From Salminus brasiliensis (taxonomy: Eukaryota; Chordata; Actinopteri; Characiformes; Bryconidae), in the NCBI RefSeq assembly GCF_030463535.1, contig NC_132879.1:31294133-31358132 (forward strand): a stretch of DNA of 64,000 bases. The letters are read 5' to 3'. The notes beneath the pieces were generated by a model. The model was not told where the DNA came from and made no database searches. It saw nothing but the letters and a program-made list of their open reading frames with translations. The translations under genes and the position numbers were made by a program. Shown piece by piece: positions 1 to 10,175 of the stretch (positions within the stretch are counted from its first letter, which is position 1; every line of letters begins with the position of its first letter).

Positions 1-66
<66 letters not shown>
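1..66. repeat. (AT)n microsatellite
   Basis: Uninterrupted AT dinucleotides open the window. The tract runs off the left edge, so its true length is unknown. Confidence 0.97.
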
Positions 67-71
<5 letters not shown>

Positions 72-1037
72 TTTATTTTGCACCCATTATAATTAATTGC
101 CATTATAATGTTGAAGTTACGTACTGCAAATTGTCTTATCAAAAATTACATTATTTGCTTATGACATGGCTCCTAACAATGTTTTTGCGAGTGCTGGCCA
201 TGTTTTTAGTATATGCTTCTAGTATTAGGAAAGAGAGAATGACTGTAGGCTTCTGCTTTGAATGATGAATAGATATAGGGCGAACAAGAACAACTAAATG
301 AAGGCCAAAGAGTACTCTAATGAAATTAGAGATGAAGTTGACAAGTGAAAGATATTAAAATGCTACAAAATAATATCCAAGTGTTTGAATATACTAGTGA
401 ACAGTGATGGATTAATTGTGCGAAAATGGAAGCTGCATCATACTCCCTAGACACCAACAATCATTTGGAAAAAGCTTTAGAAAAGTGTGGTCCACAAGCA
501 TTCAAACAAACCTTGAAGCAAATCTGCAGTAAGAAAACCCCTCAGTGAGCAAATACTTAAACAGCGAGCAAAACTGCACAGACCTAGGTCTAACAGCTTA
601 TTGGAAATGGGCTATACGATATGCTTCTTTACCCTCTTTTACCCTCCAAGGTTTTGACGTAACCAGTGATTGCTGAATTAACTTTGTATTTAAGCCACTA
701 GATGGGGTAGGGGTGAAGATTGGATACATTCCTGTCCCCATTAGACCACATCTAATTTTATTTTAATTTATTGAGTTTTTGAGAGCTGTTCTGTGTAGTG
801 TTTTGTTTACCTGATGTTGTCCTTGGAGCGTGGGCTAAAATGTATTTTTTTTACTTGATTAAAGAAGCTTAAGTCTATGGTATAGAGTGCTGAACCTTTT
901 TGCCTGAAGATTTGCTGACAAATAATTTTGATGTTGAAAATGTCCTTTAAGAGCAGATTGGACTGCAAAATAAAATACTTTTGAACAGACTGTCAGCTGT
1001 ATGATATACAGATACAGTATTTGTCTGATGTCTTTAG
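67..1037. other. Non-coding left flank / intron
   Basis: Apart from the Tc1-like fragment this stretch shows no exon. In particular there is no counterpart of the MIDAS-bearing exon (DRSGS) that precedes the homologous exon in the minus-strand paralogue. The missing 5' exons of the VWA5A-like gene must lie left of the window or have been lost. Confidence 0.6.
295..475 (+). mobile_element. Decayed Tc1-like transposase N-terminal fragment
   Basis: Read on the plus strand with stops ignored, this stretch gives AKEYSNEIRDEV at the start and IVRKWKLHHTP at the end. This resembles the start of fish Tc1-like transposases (KxKELSxxxRD ... IIRKWK), the paired helix-turn-helix DNA-binding region. Internal stop codons show it is dead. 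It lies in what should be an intron of the VWA5A-like gene to its right. Similarity was judged by eye. Confidence 0.45.
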
Positions 1038-4000
1038 GACACACTTGTCCTGCTGCTAAAAAGTCTTCCGATGGGCTGCTACTTCAACATCTACAGCTTT
1101 GGTTCACATTACGAATCCGTCTTTCCGTGAGTAAACATCTGTTCAAACTGTATTTTAAAATATCACTTGTTCTAGTGAGTGAAGTCTTGACTAACTGGGT
1201 TTTTTTTCTTACTTCAGGAAGAGTGTGGAGTACACTGAAGAGACAATGGATCAGGCTGTAAAGAAAGTAAAGGAAATGCAATCAGACATGGGTGGGACAG
1301 AGATTTTGGAACCTCTGAAACACATCTACAGCCAGCAGTGCATCCCTAACCACCCCAGACAGGTGACATTATCATTACGGTCCATCCCGCAGCCTTGATG
1401 ATTCTACTGATCCGTCTGGCAGGATTCTGTTTAATCTGTGGTGCTTACTGTAGATGTTGGGTAGAAACGTCTTTGATCTGCTAAAGAGGAGCATATTTCT
1501 CTGTATTGATAACTAACCACAGCTTTGCAAACTGAAGGAGAGCATTTGCGAGAAGAAGTAGTAGTTGGAGTTTTTTCTTCTTTTTCTACAGGTGTTCATT
1601 TTCACGGATGGAGAGGTGGGGAACACCAAAGATGTTCTTCAGCTTGTGAAAAACAATGCTGATCACCACAGGCATGTGCTGTTCAATTACTAAATATTCA
1701 AAGCTTTTTTCATAATTTAGCAGCCAAGTATGAAGTCATAAGTAGAATAGAGGTGAGCTTCCCAAAAGCTTTTGCAAATTGTAAACTTCAGAATATAAAT
1801 AAGATTTGAGTCTAAAACGTGCATTTAGGAAATCAATAAAAGGTGTAATCTAACCATGGAATCAGTATAACAGTGTTGTTTTAACACATTTAAATGTTTT
1901 CAGAGTGTAATAATAAAAATATAGTGTGTATTTGAGTTTAATGTTTTAAAGGTTTTTTTTTAATATTCTCTGTTTTGGGGGAGGAGTCAACAAGACATTC
2001 TTTTGAGCTTATTCATTAAGTTTCGATTTGCAAAGCTCTTTAGAAAACTCTTGCACTACTGAATCTTTCTTTTCTCACGGTCTCCTTTTGGTTGGTTTTG
2101 GTTGGTTTGCTATTTGCTAAGATGGCTTTGGAAAACTTACCACACAATGTTTACAAGACATATAAATGTCTTTCAGAAGGTTTAGCAGTTTCATTATTAC
2201 ATACACTTTTTCATTATTGTTTTATGGTTGAATTAAGTAGACTGTCTGCAGGGTGAAAACAGTGTTGAAACTCTCAGAAAATCCAGACCGTGTTTTTTTG
2301 ACAAATGGTCTGTAGCGTAGTTCATGAAGGATTTATAACAAAATACTGTTCAACTACTAAACAAGTAAATGTGTTTTTGCTATTTTTATAGGTGTTTCTC
2401 ATTTGGGATTGGTGAAGGTGCAAGCACTGCCCTCATAAAAGGAATGGCTCAGGAGGGACGTGGCCACACCCAGTTCATCACAGGCTCTGACCGCATGCAA
2501 CCCAAAGTAAAGCTGAGGGCGATTATGTCAAATGACCAAAAAAAACAACAACAACAACCAAATGCTATCTAGAACTGTATTTACATATTAACATATAGAA
2601 GTATCTTGATACTATGTTTTGCAAACTTGTATCAATTCTCAAAAACAGTATTTGTTTTAAATAATAGTTTACAAGAAAAGATTGGTGGCAGACAGTGGTT
2701 CGATTTGTGCTGTGTTTAAAGTCTGATCGCTAGATCAGCAGAGATCCCACATCTCTGCATATGGTGGTGTTTTGTTTTCTATTACAGTTTTTTTTTTATT
2801 GAATCCCTGTATTGTGATACATATTGCATCACCAGATTCATGCCAGTACGCAGCCCTACCTCCATACTGTGGCCTTTTTTTGTTGTGCACTAAAACCTGT
2901 AGGTCAGTGGTGACCTAGAAAAGCTTCTGTACTTACATGCAGAAAGCTTACATACTGCATTAGCAAAGCATCCATTTATTTAAGTAGGTGGATTTCCAGA
3001 GCGTGGAACATGCCAATCGTCCAGTTCTCACTTTTCACTTCCTTGACATTAAAATGATCACAAACAACAATCACCAAAGATCTAACCCTCTGTTTCCTCC
3101 CCTCTTCTTCCTAGGTAATGCAGTCTCTCCGCTATGCTCTACAGCCAGCTGTGGTTGATATTATCGAAGTGTGGACGGTTCCAGTGGGCATGTCCACCAC
3201 CCACCTGAGCCCACCCCTGAATGTACTCTTCCAGGGTCAAAGAGCATTGATTTACGCCCAGCTGAAAGGAGAGGTGGGCTTTCATTTCACTGAAATGTGT
3301 GTTTTAATGCACACTTTCTTGTATTTACTGGTCTTTGAACTGAAAATTATATAAACAAATGAAGCACATGTTGAGCGCACAAGTTGCTGGAACAGTGCTG
3401 CTTAAGCAGGTGCTTCAGTTATGAGTTATAGTAGAACGTACCATAGTGATTTTTTTTTGTTGTGATCACAAAGCTTTACCACTTCTTTCTCTGTCTGCAG
3501 AATCAAAGCTCAGACGCTCAGGGGACAATAACAGTGAAGTACCATCTGGCAGGTCAAGAAGTCGCCAACACACTCAACTACTCTCTCAAGCCTGTTGAAA
3601 ATAGCGGGTAACTTTCAGCTGCATCAACTTTCTGTAATCTCTACTACTGTGTTTTTTTTTTTTGTTTTTTTTTAGTGGACCAGTTTCTTCCTACATTAAT
3701 ATAACAACATGGTTATAAGCACATTTACAACAGTGATGCTTGGCTTAGTGGGTTTAGCTGACTGAAGGTCATATGAACATTGAACAAAAGTATATTGAAT
3801 GGGAAACTAGACTAAGAGGACAGTTTTTCAGGTCAAATTTGAATGTAGGTAAGCAAATCATCAGCCACCCTCTACCCCATTTATCAGTGGAAATCGTCTA
3901 TCATAGGCACACAAATAGGTTGACTAACATGAATTGTGCATAGAAAAAGAGCTACAGCCTTTAAGTGTTCACAGACAAGGTGTAAGTGCAAGTTAGGTGT

Positions 4001-4466
4001 ATCTAAAGGGGTCATCTGTGAGTGTACACTGCACAACACATGACCCACTACAACAAGTGGACTAAAGTAGCAATAGTTACCTGACCCCGTACAACTGAAT
4101 AGTACACCTGAAATATGGCCAGTCTGTTAGATAAGCATCTACTATGTCTTGATTGGCCTCATACAGATTAAACTCTGTGCGTTTGTGCAGACTGTCCATC
4201 CACAGGCTAGCTGCCCGATCTCTAATTCGCTCTCTGGAACGAGAGGAGCAGACTGAGGGAGCAGAGAAAGAGGCTTTAAAGTCCAAAGTGGTGGAGCTCA
4301 GTGTGGAGTCTGGAGTGAGCAGCTCACACACTGCTTTCATCGCTGTTCATAAGGGCAGTGGAGAGTCTCTGAAAGGACCACTGCTGCAGAGGAGAGTGCC
4401 AACACTAAGTAAGGATGTCTTTCACTCTGGGTTTTCTATAAAGCTTCTGATTTCACTGTACTTGGG

Positions 4467-4561
<95 letters not shown>

Positions 4562-7500
4562 CATACATACATAAATCACATAGAAAACATATTGTTTGTG
4601 TGCTTATGTTTAGTGATGAATATGAGAGGAATGCGACCTATGGCAATGGCTTGTTGTGCCCCCCCGATGGGTAAGTTACTCAAATTATTGGTTTCCAAAG
4701 TGTTGTTTTTCTTTTCTTTTATGTTCTTCATTATGCTTCGGTTGATCTGGTCTTATTAAGACTAAAAATGTTGTGAAATGTTGTGTGCTGGTTTACTTTA
4801 GCACTATCAGACATTGGTTTGTTTCTATGAGGCGCACCTGTTTATTTGTTTGATTGGGTTGATAAATGTTTCTGGACTACTTTAGGACTATTTTGTCATT
4901 GTTCCATCCTGAATTTTGCCAGTCTGTCTTAATTTTCATAGTGAGGTTAGGTTTCCATCTGTATTAGCAACTTTTTCAACAAACATTTTCTTGCTAGCTA
5001 GCATCAGTCAGCAATATGGAGTCTTTGGCTCCCAATTTGATGACCGATTTATGCATTTTTAAAAGAGGATATAGTGCACTATTTATACAAGTTTATCACT
5101 AATGAATGAGACATGGAAGCATTTGAAATGTAAGCCTATGAAGCCAGTATTTACCAAAATAACACTAGACTGTCCATCTCCATCTCTAAGAGCAGATCTG
5201 AAACGAATGAGTCTCCAAAAATTAAGGTATTTGCCAGGAAGAAGTTATTACTCCAAAAGAAACATAACAAAAGCCAGATTAATGTTTGCAGATGCACACA
5301 GGGACAGAGTGCCCTTCCAGCCTATGCTGATACAGTACTCTTTTTACTTTGGATAATAGCATTCTTAACAGCTTCAGCCAGCATCTTCACAAGGTCTTTT
5401 GCTTTTGTTCTTGGGTTGATTTGGGCACATTTCGGACCAAAGCATGTTCATCTCTGGGACACAGAATCTGTCTCCTTCCTGAGCGCTATGATGGCTGGAC
5501 ATTCCAATCTTGTTTGTACTTGCGTATAATTGTTTGTACAGATGAACAAGGCACCTTCAGGAGCTCAGTGAATTCCAGCGTGGTACCATGAAAGGATACC
5601 ACCTGTGCAACAAGTCCAGTCATCAGATGTCCTCACTACTAAATATTCCACAGTCAATCTAGTCCATCTGTTTCTCTGCATACTTTGTTAGCCTCCTTTG
5701 TTTCGCCCTATTCTTCAATGGACAGGACCCCACAGAACCACCATAGAGCATGTAGTATCTGGGTCAATCTCAGCTCTGCAGTGACACTGACATAGTGGTG
5801 GCATGTTAATGTGTGTTGTAGGAGTGGATCAGACACAGCAGTGCTGCTGGAGTTTTTGACCTTGCTGAATCTTATTAATTATATATATTATAATATATTA
5901 ATTATGTTTTATTTTTCCTTATTTCAGCTCTTCGTTCTGTAATGACTTGTAAGTGATCTCTTCTTTTCCCTGAATTTTCTTGAAATTAAATGGAATAATT
6001 AGAAGTTACATTCACAGTTGTATAATTTTTTGTTTGTTTTATTGAGGTTTGTGAAGTATTTCTATTCAGATACTGCTCATGTCGGCTTGCCCACTATTTG
6101 TATCTAAAGCCTTACATTTCACAATGATTTGACACTCCTGCAGTAGAAGGATTGAGTAAGTATAAAGTATAAAGTATAAAGTATCACTCACACTTATGAT
6201 CACAGCAAGTACGTACTTGCAAAGCTATTGGACTATTTGCATGAATGTTCTTAGAAAAATTGCAAAGAATAATTTGTCATTGATAACCAGGACATTGCTT
6301 AATGCATGTGTTTTTTTACAAAAGGGATCTGCTTCTTAGGGAAATTATTTGCTTATAGTACTAATGAATGTAATGTGTTCCAAAGTATGTATGGAAGTCC
6401 TGCCCTGAAAAAGTCCTGGAAAATGTTTTTTCAAAAGTGAACCCTCACTTGTTACTTATTCATGCTAAAATACTTAACCAAAACATTTTCCTTTTTGTAT
6501 CCTCAAAAAGGTAGAGGAGGAGGTCCTGTACCAAAGATGGCTATGCTTAATTCATGTGTGTAACCTAGTTAGTTGTGAAAGTAGGGCTACTTTAGTTTCA
6601 TGTAAATACTGAAAATGATCGATTGTGGGGCAGTTTCTTAGTGTATAAAAAAATAGATTTGACTGTCCAAACATATTATATAATGCTAATAATTTTGTTG
6701 AGTGGCAGCTCGGTTGGCTTCATGACTAAATTAAACATGGAACAAATTCTTTTTATTATCATTTAATGCCACCGCAAATAAACAGTCATTAGTCTGCACT
6801 AACTCTTTATTAAAAAGTAGTTAATTTATTGGGGTATATATGAGTTTCCATGGCCGAGCAGCTGCATCCAAGCCTTACATCACCTAGCGCAATGCAAAGT
6901 GGCAGACTCTAGAGCGGTGAAGACATGTTCTCTGGAGTGACGAATCACGCTTCTCAGTCTAGCAATCCGATAGACGAGTCTGGGTTTGGTGGTTGCCAGG
7001 AGAATGATACTTGTTTGACTGCATTGTGTCAAGTGTAAAAAATACTTTAAAACATTTTTCTTTTTCAAATAGGTAGAGGAGGTCCTGTACCGATGATGGC
7101 TATGCTTGATTCAAGTGTGTAACCTGTTTTGCTATGACTTGAGAGTTAAATTGCATTTAATTGTGATTCACAAGTAGTTGTTATTTATTACCATTTAACA
7201 GTTGGGGTACTTTGTCTATTTGCAGTGGCAAATATGAAACTAGTCACTAGTCACCAGTCATTAGTATATATACATATATACACTTATACAAGAAATTTCA
7301 AAGAAACCCTGTTTAAAAGATCAGATGAGAATGGGCAGTTAGTAAAGCCTTCTAGGGATCAGAAATGGTAGAGTGTATGAACTGCACTCTTCCAGCACAG
7401 TTTAACCAGCATTACTGGTTTGTTCTGCAGTCAGTTTCCGCAGAGTTAAAAAAAATAGAAAAATATAATAAATATACACTGTACATTCCTAAGAATGGAC

Positions 7501-8534
7501 CTGCCCCACCTCACTGTAGATCACTGTACTTGTAACATGTTTCTTAGTATGAGTGAAAAGTGAATATACAGATCTTCGGTAGAATTAATGCACTTCTTAA
7601 TTTCTGTTCCCTAGACTTGTGCAGTATGGATTCTGAAATCCTGGACTCAGGTTAGAAATGATTAGTAATGATTTTGCTCTCCCTCACTCACACAAACACA
7701 CACACTCATGCACACAGTACAAATGGTATTAAAATGCACCGTGCCTATTTCTTCTGTAGTTAGTTTTTATACACACATGTCCCTGTAGAAACTCCACCGG
7801 TTGTAGAAGACCTCTTGCTGCAGCTTATCTCCCTCCAGAAGGCCTCAGGCTGCTGGGAAATGGACAGTGCCCTGGTAAACGTGTTTGGGAAGACAGAAGA
7901 TGAGGTGGTCAAGCAGACCCCTGCACAGGTGAGTGGTGGATCGAAATTGAGTAATCGTATGTATCGTAATGTATTTTAACTTGGTGTAAATTGGAAAATG
8001 GGTTGAGTGTGTCATGTTCAGCTAGTTGCACAAGCTGTACAATGAATTATTTTATACATTACAGGATTTTTTAATACAATACTAAAAATTGCTTTGGGTT
8101 TATTGTACACATGCAGGTACAGATAACCTTTTGCTTTGTTTTGTATTGTGTTCAGGTAGAGAAGGGGGTCTGGGCTACAGTTCTAGCTCTTATCTGGTTA
8201 CATGGGTTTAAGATGGACGATCAGGTTGAGTGGCAGTTTGTGGCCATGAAAGCAGCGACATGGATCCAGAAACAGAAAGGTGAACTGTCTATTTTAACCA
8301 ATCACTTAGCAAAACACTTATTACAGATATTGTTTTACTGTACAAAGTAATACTGTACCTGTAATGATAAATAAATACTTCTCACAATCAGCCCTATATC
8401 AGTTCTGCTAGAGTAATGATGACGTGTCTGTGTTTGTTTCTGTGTGTGTTTCAGTGGACAGTCTTTCTGAGTGTGTTCGCGTGGGTAATGCTCTGCTGGG
8501 CTGCCAAGTTAAAGAAGAGGCTCTTGGGTTCTAA
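1038..8534 (+). CDS. vwa5a: VWA5A-like protein, copy 1 (3' part, 15 exons visible)
   Basis: Exons: 1038-1126, 1218-1362, 1592-1671, 2392-2506, 3115-3273, 3501-3607, 4191-4408, 4614-4670, 5928-5948, 6511-6555, 7073-7114, 7615-7650, 7789-7928, 8156-8279, 8455-8534 (TAA). They join in frame to 485 codons plus stop. The first visible exon starts DTLVLLLKSLPMGCYFN, inside the VWA domain; the MIDAS Asp (FTDGEVGN) and Thr (GGTEIL) are present, while the DxSxS strand and the VIT domain lie outside the window. The C-terminal region carries WATVLALIWLHGF, typical of VWA5A proteins. VWA5A (BCSC-1/LOH11CR2A) is an intracellular VIT plus VWA protein of poorly defined function, linked to tumour suppression in mammals. 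The intron after 1671 starts with GC, not GT. Exons 8 to 12 (4614-7650) are phase-1 mini-exons coding a Met/Cys-rich linker that I cannot find in the paralogue. Family assignment is sure; orthology is not settled. Confidence 0.88.
4469..4575. repeat. Compound (GT)n-(AT)n-(ACAT)n microsatellite
   Basis: A GT tract is followed by an AT tract and a few CATA units, in the short intron between exons 4191-4408 and 4614-4670 of VWA5A copy 1. It keeps an apparent open reading frame running through the intron, but the flanking splice sites are clear. Confidence 0.95.
4614..4670 (+). CDS. vwa5a: Met-rich mini-exon of VWA5A copy 1 (57 nt, phase 1-1)
   Basis: Acceptor TTTAG at 4613 and donor GTAAGT at 4671. 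With the A left from the previous exon it reads MMNMRGMRPMAMACCAPPM, seven Met in 19 residues plus a Cys pair. The length is a multiple of three and both borders are phase 1, so it can be skipped or duplicated without a frameshift. Confidence 0.7.
5690..5870. repeat. Interspersed repeat fragment in VWA5A copy 1 intron
   Basis: The segment with GGTGGCATGTTAATGTG and GATCAGACACAGCAGTGCTG resembles, in reverse orientation, a repeat seen widely in ostariophysan fish genomes (core CCAGCAGCACTGCTGTGTCTG). It was recognised by eye; class and borders are uncertain. Confidence 0.45.
5928..5948 (+). CDS. vwa5a: 21-nt micro-exon of VWA5A copy 1 (candidate)
   Basis: A strong pyrimidine tract and TTTCAG precede it, and GTAAGT follows. 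It codes ALRSVMT between phase-1 borders. It is very short, so inclusion is inferred from the splice sites and from its phase matching both neighbours. Confidence 0.5.
6511..6555 (+). CDS. vwa5a: Mini-exon, first copy of a tandem exon duplication (45 nt)
   Basis: Reads CRGGGPVPKMAMLNS with the preceding T. It is nearly the same as the exon at 7073-7114 (CRGGPVPMMAMLDS), and similarity continues into the donor (TGTGTGTAACCT in both). Acceptor CTCAAAAAG has a weak tract compared with the second copy. Both copies are multiples of three and phase 1-1, so they could be used together or alternatively, or this one may be a decaying copy. Confidence 0.5.
6841..7040 (+). mobile_element. Tc1-like transposon fragment between duplicated mini-exons
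   Basis: The stretch from TTTCCATGGCCGAGCAGCTG through GAGTGACGAATCACGCTTCT to GGTTGCCAGGAGAATGATAC matches, as I recall it, the coding strand of a common fish Tc1-like transposase around its WSDES/F block. It is internally deleted. It lies between the two duplicated mini-exons. Confidence 0.65.
7073..7114 (+). CDS. vwa5a: Mini-exon, second copy of a tandem exon duplication (42 nt)
   Basis: Acceptor CTTTTTCAAATAG is pyrimidine-rich and the donor is GTGTGT. It codes CRGGPVPMMAMLDS (Cys formed with the upstream T). The following 36-nt exon 7615-7650 (NLCSMDSEILDS) is also phase 1-1. Confidence 0.6.
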
Positions 8535-8697
8535 AGTCTTACTATATTTACTACTTCTCTAGAGTTACTCTGCCAACTGGAAACCGCTTCAAAAGGTCTT
8601 ACAGCTATTAACTTATTCAGTGTAGTAGTTTGAATTTGACTAAATAATGTGATCCTTCGCTTCAAAAAAAGTTCTTTTTATTCATCTTGTATGTTTC

Positions 8698-8941
8698 AAT
8701 AAACAAATAAGTAAACGGCCTGTTTGTTTTATTTTGGACTGTTACATGCCTTAACATTTTGAGCTGTAACAGAAAGCCACTGCAGCTTTCGTAAGTCATG
8801 TTAGTAACCTCTGCTCTACTGTTTTAACTCTTTCGTTGTGAGGCCATTTTCTACTATAATATCTTTACTTCTTTTTATTAGCTTGTTTCCTTCTCTGGCC
8901 CCAGACTTCTGTTTGCCTGCATTATTATGGACTTCAATAAA
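8698..8941 (+). terminator. Poly(A) signals of VWA5A copy 1
   Basis: AATAAA occurs at 8698-8703 (164 nt past the stop) and again at 8936-8941. Either could end the transcript; the second would give a 3' UTR of about 420 nt. Confidence 0.6.
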
Positions 8942-9278
8942 GACTCGCACTCGCATTCTGCTTCCTCGGCTGCTTTATTTGTACATTGGCTAAAAAAGAG
9001 ACCAGTACTTTTACAATTATAAGCATATAAACAAACATACACTGACTAGCTGTAAGAGTAACACTACTGCCATGAGTCTACACTTATTGTTCAGTATTTG
9101 AGCTCTGCTTAGCATATAGGAGCATGTTGTAGTTCCGTAACCACAGACTGTAGTCCACTTGTTTTTCATTTATGAGCCTTCTTACACCCAGTTTATGAAC
9201 AGGACAAAACAAAGTCCTACGCAGATCAATCCGGGATCTTCAGTGTCTCCATTTTTGTCCCACTTCTGACACCACTTT
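8942..9278. other. Spacer between convergent VWA5A genes
   Basis: No exon, RNA gene or clear repeat is visible in this stretch, apart from the possible tail of the copy 1 transcript just before it. Confidence 0.5.
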
Positions 9279-9535
9279 GGGGCGGTGGTGGCTCAGCGGA
9301 TAGAACTCTAGACTATTGATGACAAGGTTGTGGGTTCATTACCTGGTTGGTTCAATACACTGTTGGGCCCTTAAGCAAGGCCCTTCACCCTCTCTGCTCC
9401 CCGGGCACCACAGCAATGGCGGCGTGTGTTTCACTGGTGTGTGTGTGTGTTCACTGCATGGATGGGATAAAAGCAGAAGCCACATTTCATCTTTGTCTGT
9501 CACCAGTGGTAAATATGGTTGTCTTGTCTTGTCAG
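9279..9535 (+). mobile_element. tRNA-derived SINE
   Basis: Starts GGGGCGGTGGTGGCTCAGCGG. The A box TGGCTCAGCGG is at 9289-9299 and the B box GGTTCATTACC at 9333-9343, spaced as in a pol III promoter. It continues with the typical fish SINE body (TGTTGGGCCCTTAAGCAAGG, then CCTCTCTGCTCC) and ends in repeats of TTGTC. It is not a functional tRNA: the 3' half does not fold as an acceptor arm. Confidence 0.8.
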
Positions 9536-9886
9536 CTAATTATAATGCTGCACAAAAGAACACCAGTGTTGAATTACCCATTTGCATGCTGGGTGTGTCT
9601 TTTTCCCTTTCTCATTAACCATCATGTGTTGTCTTTCTCCCTAGGCTACCTCCCCATGGGTGTTCATCTGTATACTGTATGTTAGTGTAACTGCTTGGCC
9701 TCATTGTTGACAGTTGTAGGAGCAAGTTACCACCTTCCCTGCAGGCTGCATGCAAGTGTCCACATATAATCAGTGACCGTGGCGATCCTGTTGGGGGCAG
9801 AATTTCACAGGGGCCCCTCCAACCAGTATTTATCATCATGTTATAAATGATCTGATACCCACAAAAAATGTAATGTAAAAAGTTTT

Positions 9887-9892
9887 TTATTT
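9887..9892 (-). terminator. Possible poly(A) signal of VWA5A copy 2
   Basis: TTTATT on the plus strand is AATAAA on the minus strand, about 285 nt past the stop codon of the minus-strand gene. The area is AT-rich, so chance occurrence is possible. Confidence 0.4.
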
Positions 9893-10175
9893 TAATTAAA
9901 TGATGAATGCAGTTCTTGAAACTTCTCATTGGGTTTTGGCATCATGTACTTGCATATTGAGCAATGAATAAACAGGGGTTGAGCTGAGAAGCAACATTAT
10001 TTAATGAACTGCTGAAATAAAACCCATTTTATATTTTAAAATTGGATGTATTTAAGAAGTTCACCACGTAAATGTCATTGTAAAAAATAGCAATAGTGCA
10101 GCAAGTAAATCAAGTGCAAGTTGGAAACTATTTGCAGTGTGCAGAGTAGCTCCACAGACAGGACGAATGAAGACT

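Noticed and set aside
4153-4674. 173-codon open frame, the longest in the window
   Set aside because: It reads through the 218-nt VWA5A exon, its donor and a GT/AT microsatellite into the next exon. Both flanking splice sites are good and the paralogue has the same exon end, so the microsatellite part is intron.
9316-9685. Two overlapping open frames of 100 and 112 codons
   Set aside because: They are translations of the tRNA-derived SINE and its flank.
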